37,047 nt of DNA from Rhodospirillales bacterium (GTDB lineage Bacteria; Pseudomonadota; Alphaproteobacteria; Acetobacterales; Acetobacteraceae): the NCBI GenBank assembly GCA_028288785.1, contig JAQGHV010000006.1, positions 1 to 37,047 on the forward strand. The letters are read 5' to 3'. A program made the translations under genes and the position numbers. The notes below the pieces were generated by a model, which saw only the letters and a list, made by a program, of their open reading frames with translations, did no database searches and was not told the origin of the DNA. Positions within the stretch are counted from its first letter, which is position 1, and each line of letters starts with the position of its first letter. Positions 7,293 through 15,864 of the stretch are shown in pieces.

Positions 7293-7868
7293 TCAGGCCG
7301 CGAGGAAAACGATGCCGATAGCCATCGCCGCGAACCCGGCGGCGCGGAACGGCAGCGCCCCTGTGATGCAACGCGCCACCACCATGGCGCCCAGCGCGAT
7401 GCCCGTCTGCATCACGGTCAGCATCGCGAGGTAGCCGGCAAAGACCAGCGCGGGGCTGGCGACGGCAGCTTCCGCAAGGGCATGGCCATGAAACAATCCT
7501 GCAAGTGCGAAGGCCGGGATCAGCAGCGCGGCCGCTGGTCGGGCACGACCCGCCACCACCAGCACGGCGCCGGCCACGATGACGGAAGCGGCGACCACAA
7601 CCTCCACCGGCCCGAGGCCCCAGCCCGCACGGTGTAGCAGCGCGCCGCCAAGGGCCGCCCCCAGAAAGGCGATCAGCGCGCGAGGAGCGGCTGACAGCAG
7701 CAGGCCCGCCGCCAGCAGGAATGCCAGATGGTCGAGCCCCAGGATCGGGTGCGCGATGCCGGAGGCGATGCCCTCCCACAGGCTCGCGGGCGGCAAGCCG
7801 CCAGAGGGGTGGTGGGCCAGCGCCGGAAATGGCAGCATCAGGACCAGCGCGGCGAAAACTCGGATCAT
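7293..7868 (-). CDS. HupE/UreJ family nickel or cobalt permease
   Basis: This 191-aa membrane protein has an N-terminal signal-like segment ('MIRVFAALVLMLPFPALAHH') and about six hydrophobic helices. The family fingerprints are 'GIAHPILGLDHLAFLLAAGL' and 'FHGHALAEAA', whose His/Asp residues are thought to coordinate Ni2+ or Co2+. Length and motif order are normal for HupE/UreJ. No urease, hydrogenase or cobalamin gene is in the window, so the metal and its user are unknown. ATG 7868 has AAAGG upstream; it is 62 nt after the aminotransferase gene on the same strand and may be its last co-transcribed gene. Confidence 0.85.
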   Translation of the reverse strand: MIRVFAALVLMLPFPALAHHPSGGLPPASLWEGIASGIAHPILGLDHLAFLLAAGLLLSAAPRALIAFLGAALGGALLHRAGWGLGPVEVVVAASVIVAGAVLVVAGRARPAAALLIPAFALAGLFHGHALAEAAVASPALVFAGYLAMLTVMQTGIALGAMVVARCITGALPFRAAGFAAMAIGIVFLAA

Positions 7869-7930
7869 GGCAGGCGCCTTTCATGTTCGGCTGGCATGTT
7901 CACCTTGCCAACCTTGTCAGCAAAATCCCG

Positions 7931-9262
7931 TCAGAGGCTGGCGATGGCAATGTCCACCGCATCGCCAAAGCGATCGACGATCGCGTCGATCTGTGCGGCA
8001 TTGACGATGTAGGGCGGTGCGAGGATGGCGTGGTCGCCGCGCTTGCCGTCGATGGTGCCGCCCATCGGATAGCAGGCCAGCCCCAGCGCGAAGGCCTCAT
8101 GCTTCACCCGCTCATTCAGCTTCAACGCGGGGTCGAAGGGCGTCTTGGTCGCGCGATCGGTCACGAACTCCACCGCCCAGAACAGCCCCCGCCCGCGGAT
8201 GTCGCCGATGTGGCGGTGATTGCCAAGGCGCTCGGTCAGGCGCGTCTCCAGCAGCGCGCCCATGGCCTGCACATTCGCGAGCAGGTTCTCCTCCGCGATC
8301 ACCTGCTGCACCGCGAGCGCCGCCGCGCAGGCCACCGGATGCGCCTGGTAGGTGTGGCCGTGCTGGAAGGTGCCGCTGCCGCGCGTAAGCCCTTCAATGA
8401 CGCGGCCATGCACGAGGATGCCGCCGATCGGCTGGTACCCACCGCCGAGGCCCTTCGCGATGACCTGGATATCAGGCGTCACGCCCTCCGCTTCCCACCC
8501 ATGCATGGTGCCGCAGCGGCCGACGCCGCTCATCACCTCATCGAGGATCAGCAGCGCGCCGTGCCGCTCGCAGACCGCACGCATGGCCTGGAAATAGCCT
8601 GGCACGGCGGTGACGCAGCCGAGCGTCGCACCCACCACCGTCTCCGCGATGAAGGCGATGACCGTGTCGGGGCCGAGGCGCTGGAACTCGGCCTCAAGCT
8701 CGGCGGCGAGCCGCGCGACATAGCCGGCATCATCCTCGTCATTGGCGCGGTCGCGGTAGGCGTAGCAGGCCGAGACATGGCTGAAGGCGGGCGACAGGAT
8801 CGGCTCATAGGGCGCCCGCCGCGCGGCATTGCCGGAGGCCGAGAGCGCGCCGAGCGTATTGCCATGATAGCTCTGCTTGCGCGCGACAAAATGCCGGCGC
8901 TGCAGCTGGCCGATTTCCAGAAAATACTGCCGCGCCATCTTGTAGGCGGCCTCGTTCCCCTCCGATCCGGAGGAGCAGAAGTAGGCGTGCGTCAGCCCCC
9001 CCGGCGCATGCCCCACCATCTGGTCGGCGAGCCGTTCCGCGCTGTCGCAGGAAAACAGCGAGGTGTGCGCGTAGCAGAGCCGGTCGATCTGCGCCTTCAT
9101 CGCCTCGATGACCTTGGGATGGCCATGCCCGAGGCATGCGACCGCGGCGCCGCCCGAGCCATCGATGATCTCGCGCCCCGCCGCGTCGCGCAAAATGATC
9201 CCCTCGCCGGAGATCGCCAGCGGCGGATCGCTGCGGAGGTTGCGATGGACGATGTGGCTCAT
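7931..9262 (-). CDS. Class III PLP-dependent aminotransferase
   Basis: This 443-aa fold-type I enzyme transfers an amino group between an omega-amino or alpha-amino donor and a keto acid. The PLP lysine is K270 in 'QVIAKGLGGGYQPIGG', the pyridine-N aspartate is D241 in 'LLILDEVMSGVGR', and the phosphate loop is 'FCSSGSEGNEAA' (about 95-106). 'FQHGHTYQAHPVACAAAL' is also class III. ATG 9262 overlaps the stop of the upstream VOC-like gene by 4 nt (ATGA), giving translational coupling. The partner genes (nucleoside transporter and VOC-like protein) hint at catabolism of a nucleoside or amino compound such as beta-alanine, but the substrate is not readable. Confidence 0.88.
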   Translation of the reverse strand: MSHIVHRNLRSDPPLAISGEGIILRDAAGREIIDGSGGAAVACLGHGHPKVIEAMKAQIDRLCYAHTSLFSCDSAERLADQMVGHAPGGLTHAYFCSSGSEGNEAAYKMARQYFLEIGQLQRRHFVARKQSYHGNTLGALSASGNAARRAPYEPILSPAFSHVSACYAYRDRANDEDDAGYVARLAAELEAEFQRLGPDTVIAFIAETVVGATLGCVTAVPGYFQAMRAVCERHGALLILDEVMSGVGRCGTMHGWEAEGVTPDIQVIAKGLGGGYQPIGGILVHGRVIEGLTRGSGTFQHGHTYQAHPVACAAALAVQQVIAEENLLANVQAMGALLETRLTERLGNHRHIGDIRGRGLFWAVEFVTDRATKTPFDPALKLNERVKHEAFALGLACYPMGGTIDGKRGDHAILAPPYIVNAAQIDAIVDRFGDAVDIAIASL

Positions 9263-9660
9263 GGGGAAACCTCGGGAATGGGGTAGTCGGCGAGTTCGGG
9301 CAGCATGGCCTCGACGACGAAATCGACGAAGGCCTCGGGTGCGTCGAGGTAGAATTCCCGCGTCGAGTAAGCGGCCACGCTGGCCGCGCAGCCATGCTCG
9401 GAAAGCCATGCGGCGAGGCGCTGCAGATCGGCCTCCGGCGTGTCGCTGAGGAAGGCAATCTGCGAGCGCAGCTTGTCCGCGTCTCGGTTCGGCGTCTCGC
9501 TGCGGCTGAACTGCACGTCGATGTTGAAGCCGGCCTGGCGCATCCAGACCGCGCGTTCGGTGCGGCGCAGGATGGCGAAGTTAAGCATTTCCGTGAACAG
9601 CGCGACGACCGTCTCGAACTGCGCCGGGTGCAGCCGGTTGGCGACGTGGTTGAATTTCAT
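9259..9660 (-). CDS. Small protein, probably of the vicinal oxygen chelate (VOC/glyoxalase) fold
   Basis: This 133-aa soluble protein was not recognised with certainty. The opening 'MKFNHVANRLHPAQFETVVA' and the central 'RAVWMRQAGFNIDVQFSRSE' suggest the beta-alpha-beta-beta-beta units of VOC proteins, where an N-terminal His (here H5) and later Glu residues bind metal. It overlaps both neighbours by 4 nt (nucleoside transporter upstream, aminotransferase downstream), so it belongs firmly to that operon. An enzymatic role in the same pathway is inference; it could equally be a non-catalytic VOC-fold binding protein. Confidence 0.6.
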   Translation of the reverse strand: MKFNHVANRLHPAQFETVVALFTEMLNFAILRRTERAVWMRQAGFNIDVQFSRSETPNRDADKLRSQIAFLSDTPEADLQRLAAWLSEHGCAASVAAYSTREFYLDAPEAFVDFVVEAMLPELADYPIPEVSP

Positions 9661-10841
9661 GGCGCCGTCAGCATCCCCACCACCGCCCCTGTCATGCAGC
9701 ACGCGATTGACGCCGCGACCAGCGAGGGCAGGCCGAGGCGCACGATATCCGCGCGGCGTTCCGGGCACATTGCACTCATGCCCGAGACCATGATGCCCAC
9801 CGAGCCGAGATTGGTGAAGCCGCAAAGCGCGTAGGTGAGGATCAGTCGGGTGCGTGGCGCAAGCGCGCCGCCGTTCGCCGCGAGGTCCAGGTAGGAGACG
9901 AACTCGTTGATGATGACCTTCACGCCGAGCGAGCGGCCGACCGCGAAGGCCTCGTTCGCACCCACGCCCATCGCATAGGCCAGCGGCCAGAACACATAGC
10001 CGGCGATGGCCTGCAACGTCAGGCCGGTGAGTGGTTCCAGCACCTGGTTCACCAGCGCGACCAGCGCCACGAACACGATCAGCGAGGCCATGATGCCGAG
10101 CAGCAATTGCAGCCCGTCCGTGGTGCCGACGACGATCGCCTCCATGGACGAGGCATAGAGGCGGGGCGCCACCGTATCGGCCTCCGTGGGCAGTGCGCCC
10201 CGTTCCGGTGGGATCATCAGCAATCCAGCGAGAACGGCGGCGGGTGCGGCAATCATCGAGGCGGTGAGCAGCTGCCCGGCGGCGTCGGGCACCACCGGCG
10301 CGATGATGGCGGCGTAGATCACCAGCGTGTTGCCGCTGATCGTCGCGAGCCCGGCGACCATGACGACGAACAGCTCTGCCCGAGACAGCCGCGCGAGCCA
10401 GGGGCGGATCAGCAGCGGCGCCTCGACCATGCCGACGAAGACGTTGGCCGCAACGGAAAACCCCGCCGCACCGCCGAGCCTGAAGGCGCGCCGCAGCCCG
10501 CCCGCCATGAGCCGCACGATGAAGGGCAGAATGCGCCAATGATACAGCAGCGCCGACAGCGCGCCGACCACCAGCACCAGCGGCAAGGCCTGGAAGAAGA
10601 TGATGAAACTCGCACCCGGGGCGATCTCGGCGTAGGGCAGCGGCGCGCCGCCGAGATAGCCGAACACCAGCGCGGTGCCCGCGGTGGTGGCGCGTTGCAG
10701 GCTGCTCACCGCGTCGCCGGCTGCGGAGAAGACCGCGCGCAAAGCGGGGATGTGCAGCAGCGCGGCGGCGAGTGCGATCTGCGTCGCCAGCCCGGCCACC
10801 ACGATGCGCGGGGAGACGCCGCGCCGGCAGCCGCCGAGCAC
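9657..10841 (-). CDS. CNT-family nucleoside transporter (NupC-like)
   Basis: This inner-membrane symporter for nucleosides has 394 aa from GTG 10841. CNT signatures include 'GFSVAANVFVGMVEAPLLIR', 'ATISGNTLVIYA', 'VGANEAFAVGRSLGVKVIINEF' and 'LCGFTNLGSVGIM'. The frame stays open upstream through 'SVLQIQSGLGLLALTLLAWV', which resembles the normal first helix of NupC proteins, but there is no ATG, GTG or TTG there. The real start may be a CTG at 10901-10899 that overlaps the rmuC stop (CTGA). With GTG 10841 the first membrane helix would be lost. The gene follows rmuC and precedes the VOC-like gene with a 4-nt overlap. Confidence 0.87.
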   Translation of the reverse strand: MLGGCRRGVSPRIVVAGLATQIALAAALLHIPALRAVFSAAGDAVSSLQRATTAGTALVFGYLGGAPLPYAEIAPGASFIIFFQALPLVLVVGALSALLYHWRILPFIVRLMAGGLRRAFRLGGAAGFSVAANVFVGMVEAPLLIRPWLARLSRAELFVVMVAGLATISGNTLVIYAAIIAPVVPDAAGQLLTASMIAAPAAVLAGLLMIPPERGALPTEADTVAPRLYASSMEAIVVGTTDGLQLLLGIMASLIVFVALVALVNQVLEPLTGLTLQAIAGYVFWPLAYAMGVGANEAFAVGRSLGVKVIINEFVSYLDLAANGGALAPRTRLILTYALCGFTNLGSVGIMVSGMSAMCPERRADIVRLGLPSLVAASIACCMTGAVVGMLTAP

Positions 10842-10897
10842 CCAGGCGAGCAGGGTCAGGGCCAGAAGCCCAAGGCCCGACTGGATCTGGAGAACGC

Positions 10898-12376
10898 TCA
10901 GGGCTCGGCGTCCAGGTCGACCTCGATCTCGATCTCCAGCAGGACCTCCGCCTGGTCGCCTGGCATGGCCTCTACCCCGCGGAGCTTGCGGCTGATGGCG
11001 CGGGTGCGGGTTTGCGCGCGGCCGATCGTGTTGGACACGGTGCCGACCTGCTTACCGAGGCTCGTCAGCACAGCATCCATCTTGCCCATCTCCGCCTTCG
11101 TCGCGGAGAGCAGCTCGCGCACGCCCTCCGCATTCTTGGACAGCGCAAGCGTCACATGGCCGAGCTGGATGGTCCGCAGCATCGCCGGCAGCAGCGAGGG
11201 TCCGAGCACCAGCACCCGGTGCGTGCGGCCGATATCGTCAATGAGGCCCGGGATCCGCGCGATCTCCGCATACAGCCCCTCGGTCGGCAGATACATCACG
11301 CCAAATTCGACCGTGCGCGGCGGGCAGATGTACTTGCTTCCAATCTTCGCGGCCTCCCCGCGCACCCTGGTTTCCAGCCCGCGCCGCGCCTGCGCTTCGG
11401 CCACGGGATCGGCCGCGTCCCAGGCATTCATCAGGCGCTCGTAATCCTCGACCGGGAACTTCGCGTCCACCGCGAGGAACACGCGCTGCTCGCCGGTGGT
11501 TGGCATCAGGATCGCGAACTCCACGGCATCCGCACTGTCGTCGCGCAGCTTCACGTTGGTCTCGTAGGACCCCGCCGGCAGGATGTCGTCGAGCAGCGCC
11601 TTCACCTGCGTCTCGCCCCAGCCACCGCGAGTCTTCACATTGCCGAACAGCCGCTTCAGGTCGCCCACCTGGGACGCGACCGCGCTGACATTGCCCATCA
11701 TCGCCTGGATGGCGTTGAACTGATCGATGACGCGGGCGAAGCTCTCCGTCATCTGCTTCTCGACCGCGGTCGCGAGCTGTTCGTTCACGCTCTTCTGGAT
11801 GTCGGCAAGGCGCGCATCATTCGCCTCCCGCATCTCCTTCACCTTGGCCTCCAGCGCGGTGCGCTGCTCATCCGACTTCCGCTCGATCAGGTCGCGCGCG
11901 ACCGTCATCTGGTCGGTGAGCATCTTCTGCTGGCGCGTCTCGGCCTCGGCGAGCGTGTTCCGCTGGTCACCCAGCCCCTGCGCGAGGTCGCGCTTCAGCG
12001 CGGCAATCTGCTCGACCAACGCCTCGCGCTGCTCGCCCTGGGTCTTCTGCTCGCGTGCTTCGGCCTCGTAGAGGCTGGTGCGCAGCGCGGCGACACCATC
12101 CGCAAGCGCCAGCTGAAGTCCCACCACCTGCTGGCTAAGGCTGGATTTCTGCGCCTCCAGCACGACTCGCGTCTCGGCCTGCCCGGCATTGGCTGATTTC
12201 GCCTGGTCGATGGTGAAGTTGGCGATCTTCTCGCCGATCTCAGACGTGCCGCGCTGCACCTCGGCCTGGATGGTACCCTGCAGGCGGCCAAAGGCTTCGT
12301 CATTGCCGCGGCGCAGCAGCAGCACCACCAGGAGAATGGCGAGGACCGCCAGGATGATGATGGTGTCGAGAGTCAT
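10898..12376 (-). CDS. rmuC: DNA recombination protein RmuC
   Basis: This 492-aa protein has one N-terminal transmembrane helix (about residues 4-21), a long coiled coil (about 25-210) and the RmuC nuclease-like domain. Domain motifs are 'VKTRGGWGETQVKALLDDIL', 'FLAVDAKFPVEDYERLM' and 'EFGVMYLPTEGLYAEIAR'. E. coli RmuC limits inversions at short inverted repeats; the fold is related to restriction-type nucleases. The Asp-Lys of 'DAKFP' is kept. ATG 12376 is followed by a membrane anchor, as in homologues. The stop overlaps a possible CTG start of the nucleoside transporter. The start lies just beside the paired repeat copies R2a/R2b. Confidence 0.92.
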   Translation of the reverse strand: MTLDTIIILAVLAILLVVLLLRRGNDEAFGRLQGTIQAEVQRGTSEIGEKIANFTIDQAKSANAGQAETRVVLEAQKSSLSQQVVGLQLALADGVAALRTSLYEAEAREQKTQGEQREALVEQIAALKRDLAQGLGDQRNTLAEAETRQQKMLTDQMTVARDLIERKSDEQRTALEAKVKEMREANDARLADIQKSVNEQLATAVEKQMTESFARVIDQFNAIQAMMGNVSAVASQVGDLKRLFGNVKTRGGWGETQVKALLDDILPAGSYETNVKLRDDSADAVEFAILMPTTGEQRVFLAVDAKFPVEDYERLMNAWDAADPVAEAQARRGLETRVRGEAAKIGSKYICPPRTVEFGVMYLPTEGLYAEIARIPGLIDDIGRTHRVLVLGPSLLPAMLRTIQLGHVTLALSKNAEGVRELLSATKAEMGKMDAVLTSLGKQVGTVSNTIGRAQTRTRAISRKLRGVEAMPGDQAEVLLEIEIEVDLDAEP

Positions 12377-12401
12377 GGGTGCCTTTCGTGGGGAGAAAGG
12401 C

Positions 12402-12520
12402 TGGGGAAAAGAATTTCCCGTGGCCCCATTCTTTTATTTTTTGATTTTTGGTGCTGACCCAACGGCCGCATCCGTTATCCAAAAACAAAAGAATGGGTTT
12501 CGGGGAAATTCCTTTCCCCG
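12402..12520. repeat. Dispersed hairpin repeat, two head-to-head copies (R2a reverse, R2b forward)
   Basis: R2a (12402-12441) reads hairpin first, GGGGAAAAGAATTTCCC, then CCCCATTCTTTTATTTTTT. R2b (12481-12520) is the mirror image, AAAAACAAAAGAATGGG then CGGGGAAATTCCTTTCCCCG. Their A/T-rich sides face each other across about 40 nt, so the whole block is an imperfect inverted repeat able to form one long stem. For the leftward purH transcript, R2b is a hairpin followed by a T-rich tract, i.e. a plausible terminator; R2a sits 25 nt before the rmuC start. The spacer contains GGTGCTGACC and ACGGCC, also found beside copy R3. Confidence 0.75.
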
Positions 12521-12531
12521 ACCTTCTCCAC

Positions 12532-14076
12532 TCAATGCCTGAAGTGTCGCATCCCCGTGAACACCATGGCCAGCCCCGCCTCATCCGCCGCTGCGATGAC
12601 CTCGGCATCCCGCATCGAGCCACCCGGCTGAATGACGCAGGTGGCGCCTGCAGCGGCCGCCGCGAGCAGACCATCGGCGAAGGGGAAGAACGCGTCGGAT
12701 GCCACGACCGAGCCCTTGGCCGCATCCCCGGCCTTCCAGGCGGCGATGCGGGAGCTGTCTACGCGGCTCATCTGTCCGGCGCCGATGCCGACCGTCGCGC
12801 CGTCCTTGGCGTAGATGATGGCGTTGGATTTGACGTGCTTGGCGACGCGGAAGGCGAAGAGCAGGTCGTCCAGCTCGGCCTCGGTCGGTGCACGCCTGGT
12901 CACCACGCGAAGGTCGGCGCGGGTGACGCGGCCGGCGTCGCGTGACTGCGCGAGGAAGCCGCCGGCGACGGTGCGCAGCGTCATGCCAGGTAATGTCGGG
13001 TCGGGCAGGCCGCCGGTCAGCAGCAGGCGCAGGTTCTTCTTCCGCGCGAAGATGGCGCGAGCGGCTTCATCGGCGTCGGGTGCGACGACGACTTCGGTGA
13101 AGATGGCGGTGATCTTGGCGGCGGCCTCGGCGTCGAGCGTGCGGTTTGCCGCGACGATGCCCCCGAAGGCGGAGGTCGGATCGCAGGCCAGCGCGCGGTC
13201 CCAGGCGGCGGAAAGTGTGTCGCCGGTGGCGACGCCGCAGGGGTTGGCGTGCTTGACGATGACGATGGTCGGCGGCTCGAACTCGGCCACGCATTCGAAG
13301 GCGGCGTCGGTGTCGCCGAGGTTGTTGTAGGACAGCTCCTTGCCCTGCGCCTGGGTCGCGGTGGCGATGCCGGCGCGCGGCTGGGTGACGTAGAAGGCCG
13401 CCTGCTGGTGCGGGTTCTCGCCGTAGCGCAGGTGCTGGCGCAGCACGCCCGCCATGGCCAGGCGCGGCGGAAGGGCCTCGCCCTGCTGCTCCGCGAACCA
13501 GGCGGCGATGGCGGCGTCGTAGGCGGCGGTGCGGGCATAGGCGGCGGCGGCGAGACGGCGGCGGGTCGCGAGCATCGTGCCGCCCTGCGCTTCGATCTCG
13601 GCCTGGATCTCGGCGAAATGCGCGGGCTCGGTCAGGACGGCGACGTGGGCGTGGTTCTTGGCGGCGCTGCGGATCATCGCGGGACCGCCGATATCGATAT
13701 TCTCGACGCAGCTGTCGTAATCGCCACCGGCGGCGACGGTCGCCTCGAAGGGGTAGAGGTTCACGGCGACGAGGTCGATCGGTGCGATGCCGTGCGCGTC
13801 CATTTCAGCAACGTGCGCCGCAAGATCGCGGCGGCCCAAAATGCCGCCATGGATCTGCGGCACCAGCGTCTTCACCCGGCCATCGAGGATCTCGGGGAAG
13901 CCGGTGTGGTCGGAGACGTCCTTCACCGGCACACCGGCCTCACGTAGGGCCTTGGCGGTGCCGCCGGTCGACAGGATTTCCGCGCCCTGCCCCACCAGGA
14001 AGCGCGCGAAGTCCACCAGGCCGGTCTTGTCGGAAACCGAGAGCAACGCGCGGCGGATCGGCAGGGCGTCGCTCAT
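12532..14076 (-). CDS. purH: Bifunctional AICAR transformylase / IMP cyclohydrolase
   Basis: This 514-aa enzyme catalyses the last two steps of IMP synthesis in the cytoplasm. The N-terminal cyclohydrolase domain (about 1-195) shows '[19 protein letters not shown]', '[16 protein letters not shown]' and '[16 protein letters not shown]'. The transformylase domain shows '[14 protein letters not shown]', the catalytic Lys-His in '[11 protein letters not shown]' and '[10 protein letters not shown]'. ATG 14076 ([15 protein letters not shown]) fits homologues; a TTG two codons earlier sits closer to the AGAGGT ribosome site. The upstream neighbour on the same strand is the TIGR02300 gene, 6 nt away, so the two are probably co-transcribed. 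The transcript likely ends at repeat copy R2b. Confidence 0.95.
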   Translation of the reverse strand: MSDALPIRRALLSVSDKTGLVDFARFLVGQGAEILSTGGTAKALREAGVPVKDVSDHTGFPEILDGRVKTLVPQIHGGILGRRDLAAHVAEMDAHGIAPIDLVAVNLYPFEATVAAGGDYDSCVENIDIGGPAMIRSAAKNHAHVAVLTEPAHFAEIQAEIEAQGGTMLATRRRLAAAAYARTAAYDAAIAAWFAEQQGEALPPRLAMAGVLRQHLRYGENPHQQAAFYVTQPRAGIATATQAQGKELSYNNLGDTDAAFECVAEFEPPTIVIVKHANPCGVATGDTLSAAWDRALACDPTSAFGGIVAANRTLDAEAAAKITAIFTEVVVAPDADEAARAIFARKKNLRLLLTGGLPDPTLPGMTLRTVAGGFLAQSRDAGRVTRADLRVVTRRAPTEAELDDLLFAFRVAKHVKSNAIIYAKDGATVGIGAGQMSRVDSSRIAAWKAGDAAKGSVVASDAFFPFADGLLAAAAAGATCVIQPGGSMRDAEVIAAADEAGLAMVFTGMRHFRH

Positions 14077-14082
14077 GGGCAA

Positions 14083-14403
14083 TCAGACCTCTTCGTCGCG
14101 ATCCGGCTCGACGACGATTTCCTCGTCGATGCTGTCGGCATCATCCTCCAGCTCCTCGGCATCCTCGACCGCCTCGTCGGCATCGGCGTCGATCTCGACG
14201 TCCTCGGCCTCGGCCTCGGGCGTGACGACGCGCTTCTTGATCTTCTCGTCGGGGATGTTCGCGGCGGCGCGGCGCAGGCGGGGCTGCTCGGCGGGCTGCT
14301 CCGTGGCGCATTTCGGGCAGGTCGCGGGGGTGCGCGCCATATCGTAGAATTTCGTGCCACAGGTGACGCAGACACGCTTCAGGCCGAGTTCGGGCTTCGC
14401 CAT
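14083..14403 (-). CDS. TIGR02300-family zinc-ribbon protein with acidic tail
   Basis: This 106-aa alphaproteobacterial protein is of unknown function. Four cysteines (C12, C15, C29, C32) in 'RVCVTCGTKFYDMARTPATC' and 'PKCATE' form a probable zinc ribbon. The family core is usually 'FYDLN'; here it reads FYDMA. After about residue 60 the protein is almost pure Asp/Glu/Ala and ends in EPDRDEEV, as in the family. ATG 14403 begins MAKPELG, the usual start. It precedes purH closely and is divergent from aroA, an arrangement common in alphaproteobacteria. No catalytic residues are apparent. Confidence 0.9.
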   Translation of the reverse strand: MAKPELGLKRVCVTCGTKFYDMARTPATCPKCATEQPAEQPRLRRAAANIPDEKIKKRVVTPEAEAEDVEIDADADEAVEDAEELEDDADSIDEEIVVEPDRDEEV

Positions 14404-14523
14404 GGGCAGAATGTGCCTTGCTAAATGCTCCGGGGGCTTGGGCTGAGGGCGAGGATGCCCCCCGGGGCGAATTCGGGGTGCGGCGCATTGCCATGGGCGG
14501 GCGCCGCGTGTCAAACGCGCGGA

Positions 14524-15864
14524 ATGACCCCTGGCACCCAAACCCCGCTCCGCTCCTCGAAACCCGCGGGTCCGCTCACCGGCCGGCTGTCGGTCCCGGG
14601 TGACAAATCGATCAGCCACCGGGCGCTGATGTTCGGCGCCCTGGCGGTCGGCGAGACCCATATTACCGGCCTGCTTGAAGGCGAAGACGTGCTGCGCACG
14701 GCGGCCGCGATGCGCCTGCTTGGCGCCGAGGTCACCCGGCTGGGGCCCGGCGAGTGGCGCGTGGCGGGGCGCGGCGTGGGCGGGCTGACCGAGCCCGCCG
14801 ATGTGCTAGACATGGGCAATTCCGGCACCGCGGCCCGGCTGCTGTGCGGGCTGCTGGCGGGCCACCCGATCTTCGCGGTGATGACCGGCGATGCCAGCCT
14901 GCGGAAGCGCCCGATGCTGCGCGTGACGGTGCCGCTGGCCGCGACGGGGGCCGAGTTCTGGACGCGGGAGGGCGGTCGCCTGCCGCTGGCGGTGCGCGGC
15001 GCGGCCGACCCGATGCCGCTCGACTACACGCTGCCGGTCGCTTCCGCCCAGGTCAAAAGCGCCTGCCTGCTGGCGGGGCTGTGCGCTCCCGGCGTGACGC
15101 GGGTGGTCGAGCGCGAGCCGACGCGGGATCACACGGAAAACATGCTGCGCCACTTCGGCGCCGAGGTTTCGGTCACGGATACGCCCGACGGGCGGGAAAT
15201 CCGGCTGGTGGGCCAGCCGGAACTGGTGGCGGCACCGGTGCGGGTGCCGGGCGACCCCTCCTCAGCCGCCTTCCCGATCGCCGCGGCGCTGCTGGTGCCC
15301 GGCAGTTGCGTGGTGGTCGAGGGCGTCGGCCTGAATCCGCTGCGGACAGGTCTTCTGGCGACGCTGCGCGAAATGGGCGCGACGCTCGAGGTTGAGAATG
15401 CGCGGGTCGAGGGCGGCGAGCCGGTGGGTGACATCGTGGCCAGCTTCAGCAGCCTGCGCGGGGTGGATGTCCCGGCTGACAGGGCGCCGTCCATGATCGA
15501 TGAGTACCCGGTGCTGGCGGTGCTGGCGGCCTTCGCGCAGGGCACTACGCGCATGCGCGGCCTCGCGGAGCTGCGAGTGAAGGAGAGCGACCGGCTCGCC
15601 GCGACGGAAGCGCTGCTCACCGCCAATGGCGTGCGCTGTTCGATCGAGGGCGACGACCTCATCGTCGAGGGGGGCCCGGTGCCGGGCGGCGGGCTGGTCG
15701 AGACGCACATGGACCATCGTCTGGCGATGAGCGCGCTGGTCATGGGCCTCGCGAGCGCCGCGCCGGTGATGGTGGATGATGCCGGCTTCATCGACACTTC
15801 CTTCCCCGGCTTTGCGGCGCGGCTGAACCGCTTGGCGGGGGGCGAGGCGATCTCGGCGCCATGA
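14524..15864 (+). CDS. aroA: 3-phosphoshikimate 1-carboxyvinyltransferase (EPSP synthase)
   Basis: This 446-aa enzyme joins shikimate-3-phosphate and phosphoenolpyruvate in aromatic amino acid synthesis. Conserved blocks are '[17 protein letters not shown]', '[13 protein letters not shown]', '[13 protein letters not shown]', '[16 protein letters not shown]' and '[11 protein letters not shown]'. Overall it aligns best with class II (Agrobacterium CP4-like) enzymes, e.g. '[11 protein letters not shown]' and '[15 protein letters not shown]'. At the loop where CP4 has Ala100, this protein has Gly (GNSGTA), as in sensitive enzymes. ATG 14524 is 120 nt from the divergent TIGR02300 start, and its stop overlaps the cmk start by 4 nt. 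Confidence 0.95.
   Translation: MTPGTQTPLRSSKPAGPLTGRLSVPGDKSISHRALMFGALAVGETHITGLLEGEDVLRTAAAMRLLGAEVTRLGPGEWRVAGRGVGGLTEPADVLDMGNSGTAARLLCGLLAGHPIFAVMTGDASLRKRPMLRVTVPLAATGAEFWTREGGRLPLAVRGAADPMPLDYTLPVASAQVKSACLLAGLCAPGVTRVVEREPTRDHTENMLRHFGAEVSVTDTPDGREIRLVGQPELVAAPVRVPGDPSSAAFPIAAALLVPGSCVVVEGVGLNPLRTGLLATLREMGATLEVENARVEGGEPVGDIVASFSSLRGVDVPADRAPSMIDEYPVLAVLAAFAQGTTRMRGLAELRVKESDRLAATEALLTANGVRCSIEGDDLIVEGGPVPGGGLVETHMDHRLAMSALVMGLASAAPVMVDDAGFIDTSFPGFAARLNRLAGGEAISAP

Noticed and set aside
7869-7930. Cobalamin riboswitch upstream of hupE
   Set aside because: The gap is only 62 nt, too short for the structure, and lacks the B12-box.
7721-9286. A 521-codon plus-strand frame opposite the aminotransferase
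   Set aside because: Shadow of the class III aminotransferase, whose catalytic motifs are clear on the other strand.
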